From JAUIAI01 sp050633665 (GTDB taxonomy: Bacteria > Pseudomonadota > Gammaproteobacteria > Burkholderiales > Burkholderiaceae_E), in contig JBOEGY010000009.1 in the NCBI GenBank assembly GCA_050633665.1, positions 372,001-436,000 on the forward strand: DNA of 64,000 nucleotides. Reading direction: 5' to 3'. The stretch's first letter is position 1. Each line of letters starts with the position of its first letter. The translations under genes and the position numbers were made by a program. The notes beneath the pieces were generated by a model. It was not told the origin of the DNA and did not search any database. It saw only the letters and a list, made by a program, of their open reading frames with translations. Below, in pieces: positions 34,752 to 43,893 of the stretch.

Positions 34752-35498
34752 ATGCCCATGCGATCGTTATCAATTCCTGTTGCCCTTGTTGGGCGCGTCA
34801 AGCCAAAGCTGAGCCGAGCCACTGCGCGGTCCCTGATGGTCGGCGCGCTTATTGTGGGTTCACTGGGTCAGGCAGGCTGCTTTACCCTGGCCGCAACCGG
34901 CGTTGCGCTGGGCGCTCTGGCTGCCATCGACCGACGGACGATCGGCGCCCAGACGGAAGATCAGGCGATCGAACTCAAGGCCCGTTCGCGACTCAGGGAA
35001 CGGATCGCAGATGCCTCCGGTATTGCTGCAACCAGCTTTAACCGGCGGGTTTTGCTGACCGGTCAGGTTCTGTCTGAAGCCGACAAGCAAGAAGCCGGAG
35101 CGACTGTTGCCGGGCTGCCTAATGTCCGCGGCGTTTACAACGAGCTGGAAATATCCGGACAACCTTCGTTGCAGGTGACCGCCAGCGACGTCACGATCAC
35201 CACCCGGGTCAAAACCGGGCTGCTTCGGGACCAATTGGTGCCGGGCAATTCAGTGAAAGTCAAAACGGAAAGCAGTTCTGTTTATCTGATGGGTCTTGTG
35301 ACCAACGAAGAAGCGGAACGCGCGGCCGTAATTGCCAGCCGGATCGGGGGTGTCGCAAAAGTCGTGACAGTGTTCGAAATCATCAGCGCCGATGAAGCGG
35401 CTTCACTTTCCACAGAGGCGGCCAAAGAAGAATCCGAGGGCAAGCGCCCGGCGGTTGGAGAAATTCCGGCGCAAGAACCGCTCCAGCCTAAGCAGTAA
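34752..35498 (+). CDS. dolP: DolP/YraP-like dual BON-domain envelope lipoprotein
   Basis: The 248-residue protein has an N-terminal hydrophobic segment ending QAGC at residues 40-43. Two BON domains follow (IADASGIAATSFNRRVLLTGQV at about 92-115, VKTGLLRDQLVPGNSVKVKT near 155-175), then an acidic tail rich in Glu and Pro. DolP maintains the outer membrane and binds phospholipid at the division site in E. coli. The lipobox has Gln at -3 where Leu or Val is usual, so lipidation is likely but not certain. GGGAGA is correctly spaced from the ATG at 34752. Confidence 0.88.
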   Translation: MPMRSLSIPVALVGRVKPKLSRATARSLMVGALIVGSLGQAGCFTLAATGVALGALAAIDRRTIGAQTEDQAIELKARSRLRERIADASGIAATSFNRRVLLTGQVLSEADKQEAGATVAGLPNVRGVYNELEISGQPSLQVTASDVTITTRVKTGLLRDQLVPGNSVKVKTESSSVYLMGLVTNEEAERAAVIASRIGGVAKVVTVFEIISADEAASLSTEAAKEESEGKRPAVGEIPAQEPLQPKQ

Positions 35499-35528
35499 TC
35501 GCCACCGCCGAGACCGCCTAAGGCCTCG

Positions 35529-35560
35529 TTTATCCGCCAGCGGCACTTCTGGCAGATAAA
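35529..35560. repeat. Imperfect 12-base inverted repeat after dolP
   Basis: TTTATCCGCCAG at 35529-35540 and CTGGCAGATAAA at 35549-35560 pair at 11 of 12 positions around an 8-base loop. It lies 31 bases after the dolP stop and about 100 bases before lemA. No U-run follows, so it is either a Rho-assisted end structure or an operator for lemA. Confidence 0.45.
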
Positions 35561-35658
35561 TGCGCCCGGGTCACCGATAGGCGGCGGCGCAAACGTGGCG
35601 TTAATTGCACGAATAGCCCGACAATGCTCCTGCTATTGGATACAAAGGAGCGCGGAAC

Positions 35659-36252
35659 ATGTCGATCGGGACAATCGTAGTACTGGTGCTTGTCGGAGCA
35701 CTACTCATTTGGGCAGTTGTCACCTACAACGGTTTTGTCAGCAGCCGTAATCGCTATCAAAACGCGTTCTCCCAAATCGACGTGCAACTGAAGCGGCGCT
35801 ATGACCTGATTCCAAATCTGGTCAACGCGACTCAGGCTTCATTGCGCCATGAGCGCGAAACCCTCGAAGCGGTTATCGCAGCGCGGCGTCACGCCATGAG
35901 CGCAGAGCAAAGCGCCAAACGCAACCCCGGAAACGGCGAGGCGCTGGCCTCGCTTGCAGCAGCAGAGTCCGTGCTTGGCAGTTCACTGGGCCGCTTGATG
36001 GCGTTGGTGGAAAGTTATCCGGAATTGAAGGCAGATGAAGCGGTCGCCCGCCTGACTGAAGAGCTGACTTCAACTGAAAATCGAATTAGTTTCGCCCGGC
36101 AGGCCTTCAACGATCAGGTCACCGGCTACAACACGGAGATTGAATCCGTCCCGGCAGCTTTCATCGCTGGCGCCACAGGATTCAAGCGGGCTTCACAGCT
36201 AATTGCCACCAGTCGCCGTGAAGAGCGTGAGCCCGTCGCGGTCGCTTTATAA
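35659..36252 (+). CDS. LemA family protein
   Basis: The 197-residue protein has an N-terminal membrane helix (about 4-24) followed by YNGFVSSRNRYQNAFSQIDVQLKRRYDLIPNLVNA, the highly conserved LemA start. A long helical bundle follows, with FARQAFNDQVTGYNTEIESVPAAFIA at the end. AAAGGAG is ideally placed. Family function is unclear. The pairing with the membrane M48 protease 17 bases downstream is common and suggests a joint envelope role. Confidence 0.93.
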   Translation: MSIGTIVVLVLVGALLIWAVVTYNGFVSSRNRYQNAFSQIDVQLKRRYDLIPNLVNATQASLRHERETLEAVIAARRHAMSAEQSAKRNPGNGEALASLAAAESVLGSSLGRLMALVESYPELKADEAVARLTEELTSTENRISFARQAFNDQVTGYNTEIESVPAAFIAGATGFKRASQLIATSRREEREPVAVAL

Positions 36253-36269
36253 GCGGGCCCATCGTCTCT

Positions 36270-38222
36270 ATGGACTTTCATCTTCATCAGGCGCAAGCCA
36301 GAAGCCGGACGCGACACCTGGTGTTGTTGTTCGTGTTGGCGGTGGCGTTTGTGATGTTGGGGGTGAATCTGGCCGGCGCACTGATCTGGGGAATGTTCAC
36401 GCCCGGTTTCGAATTACCGCCATATTTCGTCGCGACCAATTGTGCAATTGTTTTGTTATATGTGCTGGGCGGATCATGGCTGGAGTGGCAGCGCCTGCAA
36501 GAGGGCGGGGCATCGGTTGCGCTGCGTCTGGGCGCTGAATCGCCCAATCCGTATAACCTGCGCCATCAGCGATTGCTGAACATTGCCGAAGAGTTGTCGA
36601 TCGCTGCCGGTATTCCGGTGCCGGAGGTGTTCACTCTGGATCACGACTCTATAAACGCATTGACTGCCGGTCACGACCCGTCTCATTGCGCCATTGTGGT
36701 CACCCGCGGTGCGATGGAAAACCTGACTCGGTCCGAATTGCAAAGCGTGATTGCGCATGAGATCGCGCACATCGTTAATGGAGATGTTGCGCTTAATACC
36801 CGACTAACCGGGGCCTTATACGGACTGTATTCACTGAATATGCTGGGCCGCGCGATGCTTGCCGGGGCGTTCCGGCCGAACCGCGAAGATCCCAGAGTCC
36901 TGCCGTGGCCTTTGCTGGCACTGGGCGGCGTCGTGCTGACCAGCGTTGGTTGGATCGGTGCACTAAGTGGGCGCATCGTTCAGGCCGGGGTGAGCCGGCA
37001 GCGGGAATTCCTGGCAGACGCTCAGGCGGTTCAATTTACCCGCGATCGGGACAGCCTGGGCCGCGCCCTGCGAAAAATATCTGGACAGGCGGATTCGGCG
37101 ATGCCTTCTGAGTACAACGAAGTCGTCGCCCATTTGTGGCTTGCCAGCGAAGACAAAGGCCACGGCTGGTTTGATACCCATCCGCCGGTGATGGCTCGGA
37201 TACGCCGTTTGCATGGCAGGCCGCTGCCGGCAATTCGTCCAGAGCTGGTTGAGCTTGATGCCGGGGGCAGCGGGGCTGGCGGTGGTTCACCGGCGCTGGA
37301 GACACTGGCCTGGACGGGTGCAGGCGCTTCAGTTGCAGCGTTCACCTCGATGGCGCCGCCGCTAGCAGGTCAGTCCGCAGCCCAGTCAGCAGCAGTACCG
37401 CGTCATGCCCCCGAGGTGATTGAATCGACCGCGCAGGCAATGGAGTCTGCCAGTCGCACGGCTGCCGAGGCGGACGTCCTGATTCTGGCTGCTCGCCAGC
37501 TCGGGTCAAATATGTCGCAAGCCGCTCTGTTGCTCAATGCGATTGTCGCTGGCCCAGTCAGTTCGGAGAACGATGACGAGGTTTGCGATCAACGACTGCA
37601 TCTGGCTTTGCAATGGTTGGAGCAGCCTCGCGCTCAATGGTTGCGGGTACCGTTAATTGAATTATTGACATCGCGAGTCCGCCATTGGCCGCTGGAGTGT
37701 CGCCAGACGTTGGTCCGTTATTGTCATGATGCCGTGCTGGCTGACGGGCGGGTCGAGAAAACCGAGTGGATCTATTACACCTTGGTTCGTCACCGCCTGC
37801 TTCCAGATGAAGCGGGTGTTCGTTCATGGGCCAGTTCCACCCAGAAACGCCGGGCACTCGCGGAAGTCTTTTCGATGGCCGGGCACTTGTCGGCGAAATC
37901 TGCTCGTCAGGTGCGAGAGGCGGTGGTGGTTGCGGCCGGCAATATTGGCATTGAGCAGCCAACCGCGACGCCCGAGCAATTTGAATTCGGGTCTTTGAGC
38001 CGGGCGCTGGATGTCTTGCATGCGATTGCGCCGCTACGTAAGCCTTTGCTGCTTAAGAGTCTGCAGCTGCTCTGCCCGAAAGAGGAGTCGGCAACTTATC
38101 AGGCCTTCCTGGTGGCGGTTGCCGCGGCCATTGATTGCCCGCCTCTGGAGCCACTGGTGCCTTTCTCGGAGCGGATGCGCGCCATTAAATCGGTTGATTC
38201 AGTGGCCGCAGGCCACGATTGA
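36270..38222 (+). CDS. HtpX-like M48 membrane metalloprotease with long C-terminal extension
   Basis: The 650-residue protein has two N-terminal membrane helices (about 17-43 and 53-70), the zinc motif HEIAH at 163-167, two more hydrophobic segments (182-200, 212-232), and the third ligand Glu246 in SRQREFLAD. FDTHPPVMARIRRL ends the protease part near residue 315. The extra 330 residues begin with a Gly/Ala/Ser-rich linker and continue as a helical, TerB-like or tellurite-style domain (CHDAVLADGRVEKTEW). HtpX-like proteases degrade damaged membrane proteins. It is probably in an operon with lemA. Confidence 0.9.
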   Translation: MDFHLHQAQARSRTRHLVLLFVLAVAFVMLGVNLAGALIWGMFTPGFELPPYFVATNCAIVLLYVLGGSWLEWQRLQEGGASVALRLGAESPNPYNLRHQRLLNIAEELSIAAGIPVPEVFTLDHDSINALTAGHDPSHCAIVVTRGAMENLTRSELQSVIAHEIAHIVNGDVALNTRLTGALYGLYSLNMLGRAMLAGAFRPNREDPRVLPWPLLALGGVVLTSVGWIGALSGRIVQAGVSRQREFLADAQAVQFTRDRDSLGRALRKISGQADSAMPSEYNEVVAHLWLASEDKGHGWFDTHPPVMARIRRLHGRPLPAIRPELVELDAGGSGAGGGSPALETLAWTGAGASVAAFTSMAPPLAGQSAAQSAAVPRHAPEVIESTAQAMESASRTAAEADVLILAARQLGSNMSQAALLLNAIVAGPVSSENDDEVCDQRLHLALQWLEQPRAQWLRVPLIELLTSRVRHWPLECRQTLVRYCHDAVLADGRVEKTEWIYYTLVRHRLLPDEAGVRSWASSTQKRRALAEVFSMAGHLSAKSARQVREAVVVAAGNIGIEQPTATPEQFEFGSLSRALDVLHAIAPLRKPLLLKSLQLLCPKEESATYQAFLVAVAAAIDCPPLEPLVPFSERMRAIKSVDSVAAGHD

Positions 38223-38223
38223 T

Positions 38224-39621
38224 TCAGAAGGGCGCCGGCCAGCCCAGGTGATCACAGATCTTGCTGTAGCGCGCTTGCAGATCCGCTTCCCCGTCGCCGT
38301 GCAGATTGATGACCCCGAAGCGGTTACTGTGCATCCATTTGAACTCGCGTTCGGTCCCACTGCGAGTTTTGTGAAAATACAGAATGATCGAGTCTGCAAA
38401 AGCCTCTTCGGCCTGGCGTTTTCGCGATCGGGAGACTGCGGGCGGCATTGAGCCGTCAAAAGTGCGCAGCGCACAACTGGCGGCGACTGTCCCTTTGCGC
38501 GGACGCCGGGGGACTAACGCAGGATCCTGACCAAGCGCCAGCGAAAGCGACATGGCATGGACGTCCAGGCCATCTACCCGCTCGTAGAGGTCAGCGAGCT
38601 GGGCGGCAAGACGCGGATTGAATTCGACGATGCGCAAGTCGTCCGTGGCGGCGTCGTAGAAAAACTCCATGTTGAAAAAGCCGTGATTGAACCCGGCCTC
38701 TTCCAGGACCGCCTGGGCTGTCTCGAATGCTCTCTGCTGAATCCCGTCGGGAAGCCTGGAGGGGTAGGAGAATCGCTGAAACGCCTGCGTACCCGGATAC
38801 ATGATCTCATCGACCACGCCGATCAGGTGCGCCTTGTTCTGGTAGACGTAACCGTCAAGATTGAATTGCTCTGCCTGAAAATTTTCTTCGACGATCATGC
38901 AACGGGCATCAATTGAGATATCAAGCCGGTCGCGGCAGATGTCGTCAAACGGTTTGACCAGACGCTCAATGATGTGTTTTTCAAACGGCTTGAACCGGAC
39001 ATGTTCAAGCAGTTGGGGGGCGGTATCAATTCGGCGGGCGAGCACGGAAAAGCTGGCTTTGATCGGCTTGACGAAAATCGGGAATTCAAGCCCGGCCGTC
39101 TCCGGCATACCGCCAATCCGGGCATCAAGAACCGAATAGGCCAGGTTGCATTCAGGCGCTACCTTCTGAATGATTTCCCGGCAGACGAATTTATGTTGTA
39201 GCTTCAGTATGGCGTCAACACTGGTGCCGGGTAGGCCAAGCGCTTCGGCGACCAGCGCCGCTGCCAGTGCGCCAAATTGCTCTTCATGCGACAAGACGGC
39301 CTGGATCTTGCCTCGGTGTCTGGCCGCTTGTTTACGGGCGAAGCGCTCCATGTTGAACCAGAGCAGATTGGCATTGCTGGGAAATGAGAAAAGATCGAAG
39401 CCGGCGCTATGAACCTGGTAGGTTCCGGCAAAGCGTTTCGCGGCAAGCGCTGCCCAGTCAAGGCCAAACAGCCACAAAATTTCCGCCGGCTGGCCGCGCT
39501 GAGTTGATCCAAAGTCGATCAGGCCAGGGGGGCTGCTGATGCTGGCCGCTGTACCAGAGCCGGTTGAGCGGCTCAGGGCGGGCGAATCAAGACGATTGAC
39601 TGGTTGTTGGCTAGGCGGCAC
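38224..39621 (-). CDS. ATP-grasp domain protein
   Basis: The 465-residue protein has the ATP-grasp layout: PGTSVDAILKLQHKFVCREI at the start of the domain, FPIFVKPIKASFS for the nucleotide-contacting lysine, and FFNMEFFYDAATDDLRIVEFNPRLAAQLADLYE for the metal-binding Glu and Asn. Enzymes of this kind join a carboxylate to an amine or thiol. The substrate is unknown and no partner gene is adjacent. The first 30 residues are serine-rich and probably disordered. It shares a one-base spacer with the convergent M48 gene. Confidence 0.83.
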   Translation of the reverse strand: MPPSQQPVNRLDSPALSRSTGSGTAASISSPPGLIDFGSTQRGQPAEILWLFGLDWAALAAKRFAGTYQVHSAGFDLFSFPSNANLLWFNMERFARKQAARHRGKIQAVLSHEEQFGALAAALVAEALGLPGTSVDAILKLQHKFVCREIIQKVAPECNLAYSVLDARIGGMPETAGLEFPIFVKPIKASFSVLARRIDTAPQLLEHVRFKPFEKHIIERLVKPFDDICRDRLDISIDARCMIVEENFQAEQFNLDGYVYQNKAHLIGVVDEIMYPGTQAFQRFSYPSRLPDGIQQRAFETAQAVLEEAGFNHGFFNMEFFYDAATDDLRIVEFNPRLAAQLADLYERVDGLDVHAMSLSLALGQDPALVPRRPRKGTVAASCALRTFDGSMPPAVSRSRKRQAEEAFADSIILYFHKTRSGTEREFKWMHSNRFGVINLHGDGEADLQARYSKICDHLGWPAPF

Positions 39622-39851
39622 GTTAAGGCAGATCGGGCGAACGAATGATTGGATCAGCAGTTGAGTCGGAAATGCCGTTAGCCCCTGACACCGGATCGGG
39701 TAACGGAGCTTCGAAATTCGCCAGCAGCCGGCGCGAACTCCGCTAAGTGTTTAAAGATTAACAGTTTTTCCGGGCAGCAGCCGAAGCAATGTCTGCTCTA
39801 TAAGCGCTTTTGCCACGGTTTGCCCGTTAAACAGACAATCCGTGGCGGGTT
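39622..39851. other. Intergenic region between the SDR and ATP-grasp genes
   Basis: This 230-base gap separates two minus-strand genes. A 7-base perfect stem (GCCACGG 39812-39818, CCGTGGC 39840-39846) with a 21-base loop follows the SDR stop by a few bases in the direction of transcription. It has no U-tract. Otherwise the gap probably carries the ATP-grasp promoter; no RNA gene is seen. Confidence 0.35.
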
Positions 39852-40604
39852 TCAGCCGCGGCCAATAAACGGCATCTTGGTTGCCATGATGGTCATGAAC
39901 TGAACATTGGACTCCAGCGGGAGTTCAGCCATCTGCAGCACAGCCTGGCCGACATGGTTGACATCCATCAGGGGCTCTGCCCGGGTCGAGCCGTCAGCCT
40001 GCGGCACACCGTCGGCCATCCGGAAGGCCATCTCGGTGCCGGCGTTGCCGATATCTATTTGCCCAACGGCAATATTGTGGCGGCGTCCGTCAAGTGCAGC
40101 GGCACGCGTCATGCCGGTAACCGCGTGTTTTGTCGCCGTGTAGGCGATGGTGTTCGGGCGCGGCACATGCGCTGAGATTGAGCCGTTGTTGATAATTCGG
40201 CCGCCTTGAGGCGCCTGGTCTTTCATGACTCTGAATGCCTCGCGAATGCACAGAAACACGCCACTGAGATTAATATCGACGACGTTCTGCCATTGCTCGT
40301 CAGTGAGGTCTTCGAGCGGAATTCCGGGGGCGTTGACGCCAGCGTTATTGAACAACATGTCAACCCGGCCGAACTCGCTTACCGTTTTGCTGAACAAAGC
40401 GGCGACCGAATCTGATTGCCCCACGTCGGTTGGCACGCATAGCGCCTTGCCAGCGTCTGCCATTGCGGCTGTTTCTTTGAGTGGCTCTTCCCGGCGCCCG
40501 GCAAGGGTGACATTCCAGCCCTGGTTCAGTAAGGCGATAGCACTGGCTCGGCCAACACCGCTGCCGGCTCCGGTAACGATTGCGGTTCGGGTTTCATTGC
40601 TCAC
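39852..40604 (-). CDS. Short-chain dehydrogenase/reductase
   Basis: The 250-residue classical SDR has IVTGAGSGVGRASAIAL (9-25), LFNNAGVNAPG, INNGSISAHVP with the catalytic Ser, and YTATKHAVTG with Tyr and Lys. It lacks a membrane segment. Similar proteins are annotated as SDR family oxidoreductase without a known substrate. It is divergent from ldcA across about 100 bases. Confidence 0.88.
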   Translation of the reverse strand: MSNETRTAIVTGAGSGVGRASAIALLNQGWNVTLAGRREEPLKETAAMADAGKALCVPTDVGQSDSVAALFSKTVSEFGRVDMLFNNAGVNAPGIPLEDLTDEQWQNVVDINLSGVFLCIREAFRVMKDQAPQGGRIINNGSISAHVPRPNTIAYTATKHAVTGMTRAAALDGRRHNIAVGQIDIGNAGTEMAFRMADGVPQADGSTRAEPLMDVNHVGQAVLQMAELPLESNVQFMTIMATKMPFIGRG

Positions 40605-40708
40605 GGTTGTCTCTCCGGTCTGTTGGTTTGGCCGCGCGTCCTGGCAACAAATATCCTGTTGTCTGATCAGCGGCGGTACGATTTAACGCTTAGTGTACTT
40701 GGACCGGA

Positions 40709-41662
40709 ATGACGATGCCTGAAGCAACCAATGCCCCAGGGAAACGAAAACCTGATGTCTATGTCATTTCGCCGGCCGGCGCCGTGCTCGATGCCGGCCG
40801 GCTTGATGCGGGAATGACAGCACTCGGTACGTTGGGGTTTGTGTCGACGAGCGATCGCGCCGTATTGGCCAGGCATCAGCGGTTCGCCGGAACCGATTCC
40901 GCTCGGATAAAGGCGTTTTCCCGGGCTGCGAAACAGGCTGCACCGATCGTGATGATTTCTCGTGGCGGTTACGGGCTGACCCGGATTCTCGATCAGCTCG
41001 ATTTCGAAGCATTGGCGGATGCACAGAAACACTGGGTTGGGTTTTCTGACTTCACCGCGTTTAATCTGGCAATGCTTGCCCAGGCCGGGGCCGGCACCTG
41101 GGCCGGGCCTGCGGTGCTTGAGTTTGCTTCGCTGGCGGCCGCCTGTGAAGCCAACGGTGAAGCGCTCCATGAGGATATAACCGCGGCATCGTTTTGCGAA
41201 GCAATGCGCGGTGAAGTTGAGGGGCTCGGCTTTGCCTACGACGGTCCGCGGGGCGTCGATGTTGAAGGCGTGCTGTGGGGCGGCAACCTGGCTATGGTCG
41301 CCAGCATGGTCGGCAGCCGGTATTTTCCGCAGGTGGATCGCGGTCTGCTCTTTCTTGAAGATGTGGCCGAACATCCCTACCGGATCGAGCGCTTGCTTTC
41401 TCAGTTACTCCATAGTGGTGTAATCGATCGGCAGGCCGCAGTATTGCTGGGAGATTTCAGCAGTTACCGTTTGTCGGCACTGGATGGCGGCTTTGACCTG
41501 CCCGATGTGGTCAGGTTTCTACGCAGCCGGACGGCCACCCCAATCGTCACCGGCCTGCCGTTTGGCCATCAGGGGCCCAAGCTGACATTGCCGCACGGGG
41601 CCAGGCTGGGTTTGTCGACAGATCGCGACAACGCCTGGCTGGTTTTTCCTCACCACCACTGA
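40709..41662 (+). CDS. ldcA: LD-carboxypeptidase (S66), murein tetrapeptide recycling
   Basis: The 317-residue protein has YVISPAGAV, MISRGGYGLTRILDQLDF, and VGFSDFTAFNLAML holding the catalytic serine. GVLWGGNLAMVASMVG and FLEDVAEHPYRIERLL, with Glu and later His, complete the Ser-His-Glu triad of peptidase S66. LdcA releases the terminal D-alanine from murein tetrapeptides in the cytoplasm during peptidoglycan recycling. The length is normal. Confidence 0.92.
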   Translation: MTMPEATNAPGKRKPDVYVISPAGAVLDAGRLDAGMTALGTLGFVSTSDRAVLARHQRFAGTDSARIKAFSRAAKQAAPIVMISRGGYGLTRILDQLDFEALADAQKHWVGFSDFTAFNLAMLAQAGAGTWAGPAVLEFASLAAACEANGEALHEDITAASFCEAMRGEVEGLGFAYDGPRGVDVEGVLWGGNLAMVASMVGSRYFPQVDRGLLFLEDVAEHPYRIERLLSQLLHSGVIDRQAAVLLGDFSSYRLSALDGGFDLPDVVRFLRSRTATPIVTGLPFGHQGPKLTLPHGARLGLSTDRDNAWLVFPHHH

Positions 41663-41735
41663 GATCACCAGCGGGCTGTAGCTTTCCGCCCAGGTGCCGA
41701 TAAGACACTATGGACCGAATTCAGATGGCTAGTTG

Positions 41736-43232
41736 ATGGCGAACCCCCCAACTCAGGAAGGCCGGCGTCTGGCTGCGCTGTACCGTGAAGAGCTGTTGGA
41801 TACCGAGGCGGAGGCGGTACTGGACGGTCTGACCCGGGTCGCCGCCGAAGTCTGTGGTGCGCCGATTGCGCTGATCAGCCTGGTGGATAAAGACCGGCAG
41901 TGGTTCAAATCTGCGGTCGGCTTGCCTCAGGGAGATCAAACGCCGCGCGAGCATGCTTTCTGCGCGCATGCCATTGTGAATCCTGACGACTTGTTTGAAA
42001 TACCTGATGCAAAAGCGGACCCTCGTTTCGTCGATAATCCGTTGGTCACCGGGGCGCCTCATATCCGCGCTTACGCCGGCGTGCCGATCAAGGCCCCAGA
42101 CGGCTCGGCCCTGGGGACTTTATGTGTCTTGCAGCGTCAGGCCGGATCACTCTCGGCGGTCCAATCGGCTTCCCTGACTAGTCTGGCTGACGTCGTGACC
42201 CGGTTGCTCCGGGAGCGTTCGTTACATCGCGCGGCGAAAGAACGCCTGACGACCATCTATATCGAGACGCCTGCGCTTTTGTATCTGTTGAACGCGCAGG
42301 GCGAGATCATTGAAGTCAGTGATATGTGGCTGAACCACTTTGGCTATGAATCAGAGCAGGTATTGGGGAGAAACGCGCGGGAATTGATGACGACTCGGGC
42401 CCGTGAGGCTTTCATGCTGGAGCGGGACCGATTGTGGGCAGAAGGGGGGTGCCGAGACTTTCCCTGTCAATTCACCAAGGCCGACGGTCAGGTGGTTGAT
42501 GTTCTGATGTCTGCTGATATCGAACTCGATAGCGCGGGCGATCCGTCGCAGGTTCGTTGTGTGCTGGTTGATGTCACTCACCAGCTCATGTTGCAAAGCG
42601 AGCTGGAGTATCAGGCACGGATAGATGACATGACCGGGCTCGCGAATCGGGCCTGGTTCATGCAGAACATGCGGGTTGAACTGGATCGCTCCAAGCGTCA
42701 TGCGCGTCCATTGTCTCTGATCATGTTTGACATAGATCACTTCAAGCAGATGAATGATCAATACGGTCATCTGGTTGGCGACCGGGCATTGATTGCTATT
42801 GCTGAGCAGGCGCGTGAACAACTGCGGGTCAGCGATCAGATCGGCCGTATCGGCGGTGAAGAGTTTGCGATTCTGTTGCCCGAAACCGATGCGTCAGGCG
42901 CACTGCTGCTGGCAGAGCGGCTACGCCAGAGGCTTGAGAGTATGGACTCGTCTGCGTACAAGCTACCGTGCCAGGTTACGGCGAGTTTTGGCGTAGCACT
43001 GGTTGATCCCCAGCTGTCGGTCGATACGGCTCTGAAGAATGCCGACATGGCAATGTATGCCGCCAAGCGTGATGGGCGAAACCGGGTGGTGCTCTGGAAG
43101 GATCATCGAATTGTCATGACCGGCCGCCGCCTGAGCCTGCCGGCAGCGGATCAGGCGGCGTTGGATCATGTGATTGACGATGCAATGCGGGCGATGAGCG
43201 AAGGCCTCGTAGATCTGGATCTGGTGATCTAG
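41736..43232 (+). CDS. GAF-PAS-GGDEF diguanylate cyclase
   Basis: The 498-residue protein has an N-terminal GAF domain (about 22-160, with FCAHAIVNP and AGVPIKAPDG), a PAS domain (about 172-285) and a GGDEF domain (about 290-455). DDMTGLANRAWF starts the cyclase; the active site is GGEEF at 373-377, and RVSD at 364-367 lies five residues upstream, so the inhibitory I-site is intact. It should make c-di-GMP in response to a cytoplasmic signal; there are no membrane helices. The ATG at 41736 is preferred over the adjoining TTG. Its last four bases (CTAG) are shared with the GST stop. Confidence 0.93.
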   Translation: MANPPTQEGRRLAALYREELLDTEAEAVLDGLTRVAAEVCGAPIALISLVDKDRQWFKSAVGLPQGDQTPREHAFCAHAIVNPDDLFEIPDAKADPRFVDNPLVTGAPHIRAYAGVPIKAPDGSALGTLCVLQRQAGSLSAVQSASLTSLADVVTRLLRERSLHRAAKERLTTIYIETPALLYLLNAQGEIIEVSDMWLNHFGYESEQVLGRNARELMTTRAREAFMLERDRLWAEGGCRDFPCQFTKADGQVVDVLMSADIELDSAGDPSQVRCVLVDVTHQLMLQSELEYQARIDDMTGLANRAWFMQNMRVELDRSKRHARPLSLIMFDIDHFKQMNDQYGHLVGDRALIAIAEQAREQLRVSDQIGRIGGEEFAILLPETDASGALLLAERLRQRLESMDSSAYKLPCQVTASFGVALVDPQLSVDTALKNADMAMYAAKRDGRNRVVLWKDHRIVMTGRRLSLPAADQAALDHVIDDAMRAMSEGLVDLDLVI

Positions 43233-43882
43233 CCCTTGAAGGTATCCAGCCCAACCCGTTCAGTGGCCAATGCTCTGGCAATAGCGGGATTCTGGCAAAC
43301 CCGCTCGACCAGCGCCAGCAGACGCGGCAGCGAGGCCGGATTGATACCGGCAATGCCACTCCAGCGCAATAAGGTGAACGAATAGGCGTCAGCGAACCCG
43401 GGTTGCTTGTTGCCTGCCAGGAAACCTTGTTCCGGCACCATACTGTCCAGGCGTTCAAGCTGCTGGCGAAAATCCTGGACGCCCAGCGCTTTGACTTCAG
43501 CTTGTGCCGATTCACTTTCAGCAAACTTGCTGGCCCGGAAAATCCTGGTGAAGCAGGGGTGTACCGTATTGTTCATCCAGGCGAGAAGCGACAAGGCATG
43601 ACTGCGGGCCGGCTGCTCCGCTGGCATTAGCGATAGTTGCGGATAGGCGGCATCCAGTCGGTTGCAGATCGCCAGTATCTGAGTCAGCGGTTGGCCATCG
43701 GCAATCAGAACCGGCACTTGTCCGTTGGGGTTCAGTGCCAGATAGTCCGGGGCGAATTGTTCGCCCTTGTGCAGTTTGACCCTGTGGGCGACAAAGTCGT
43801 CGCCGGTTTTTTCGCGAATGATCTCAAGCGCAGCGTGAGGTACAAACGAGCACGCACCCGGCGCAAAATACAACTCATACAT
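43229..43882 (-). CDS. Glutathione S-transferase
   Basis: The 217-residue protein has an N-terminal thioredoxin-like domain starting MYELYFAPGACSFVPHAALEI, with Cys10 as in beta-class bacterial enzymes, and LNPNGQVPVLIADGQPLTQILAI for glutathione binding. A helical C domain (GFADAYSFTLLRW) follows. It would conjugate or reduce substrates with glutathione. It follows lipA on the same strand by 11 bases. Confidence 0.88.
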   Translation of the reverse strand: MYELYFAPGACSFVPHAALEIIREKTGDDFVAHRVKLHKGEQFAPDYLALNPNGQVPVLIADGQPLTQILAICNRLDAAYPQLSLMPAEQPARSHALSLLAWMNNTVHPCFTRIFRASKFAESESAQAEVKALGVQDFRQQLERLDSMVPEQGFLAGNKQPGFADAYSFTLLRWSGIAGINPASLPRLLALVERVCQNPAIARALATERVGLDTFKG

Positions 43883-43893
43883 GATTTGAATCT

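Noticed and set aside
39812..39846. Stem-loop read as an intrinsic terminator for the SDR gene
   Set aside because: It has a 7-base perfect stem but a 21-base loop and no U-tract in either direction. It is mentioned in the intergenic entry only.
40667..41374. 235-codon minus-strand frame over ldcA
   Set aside because: ldcA has clear S66 motifs on the plus strand; this frame has no recognisable content.
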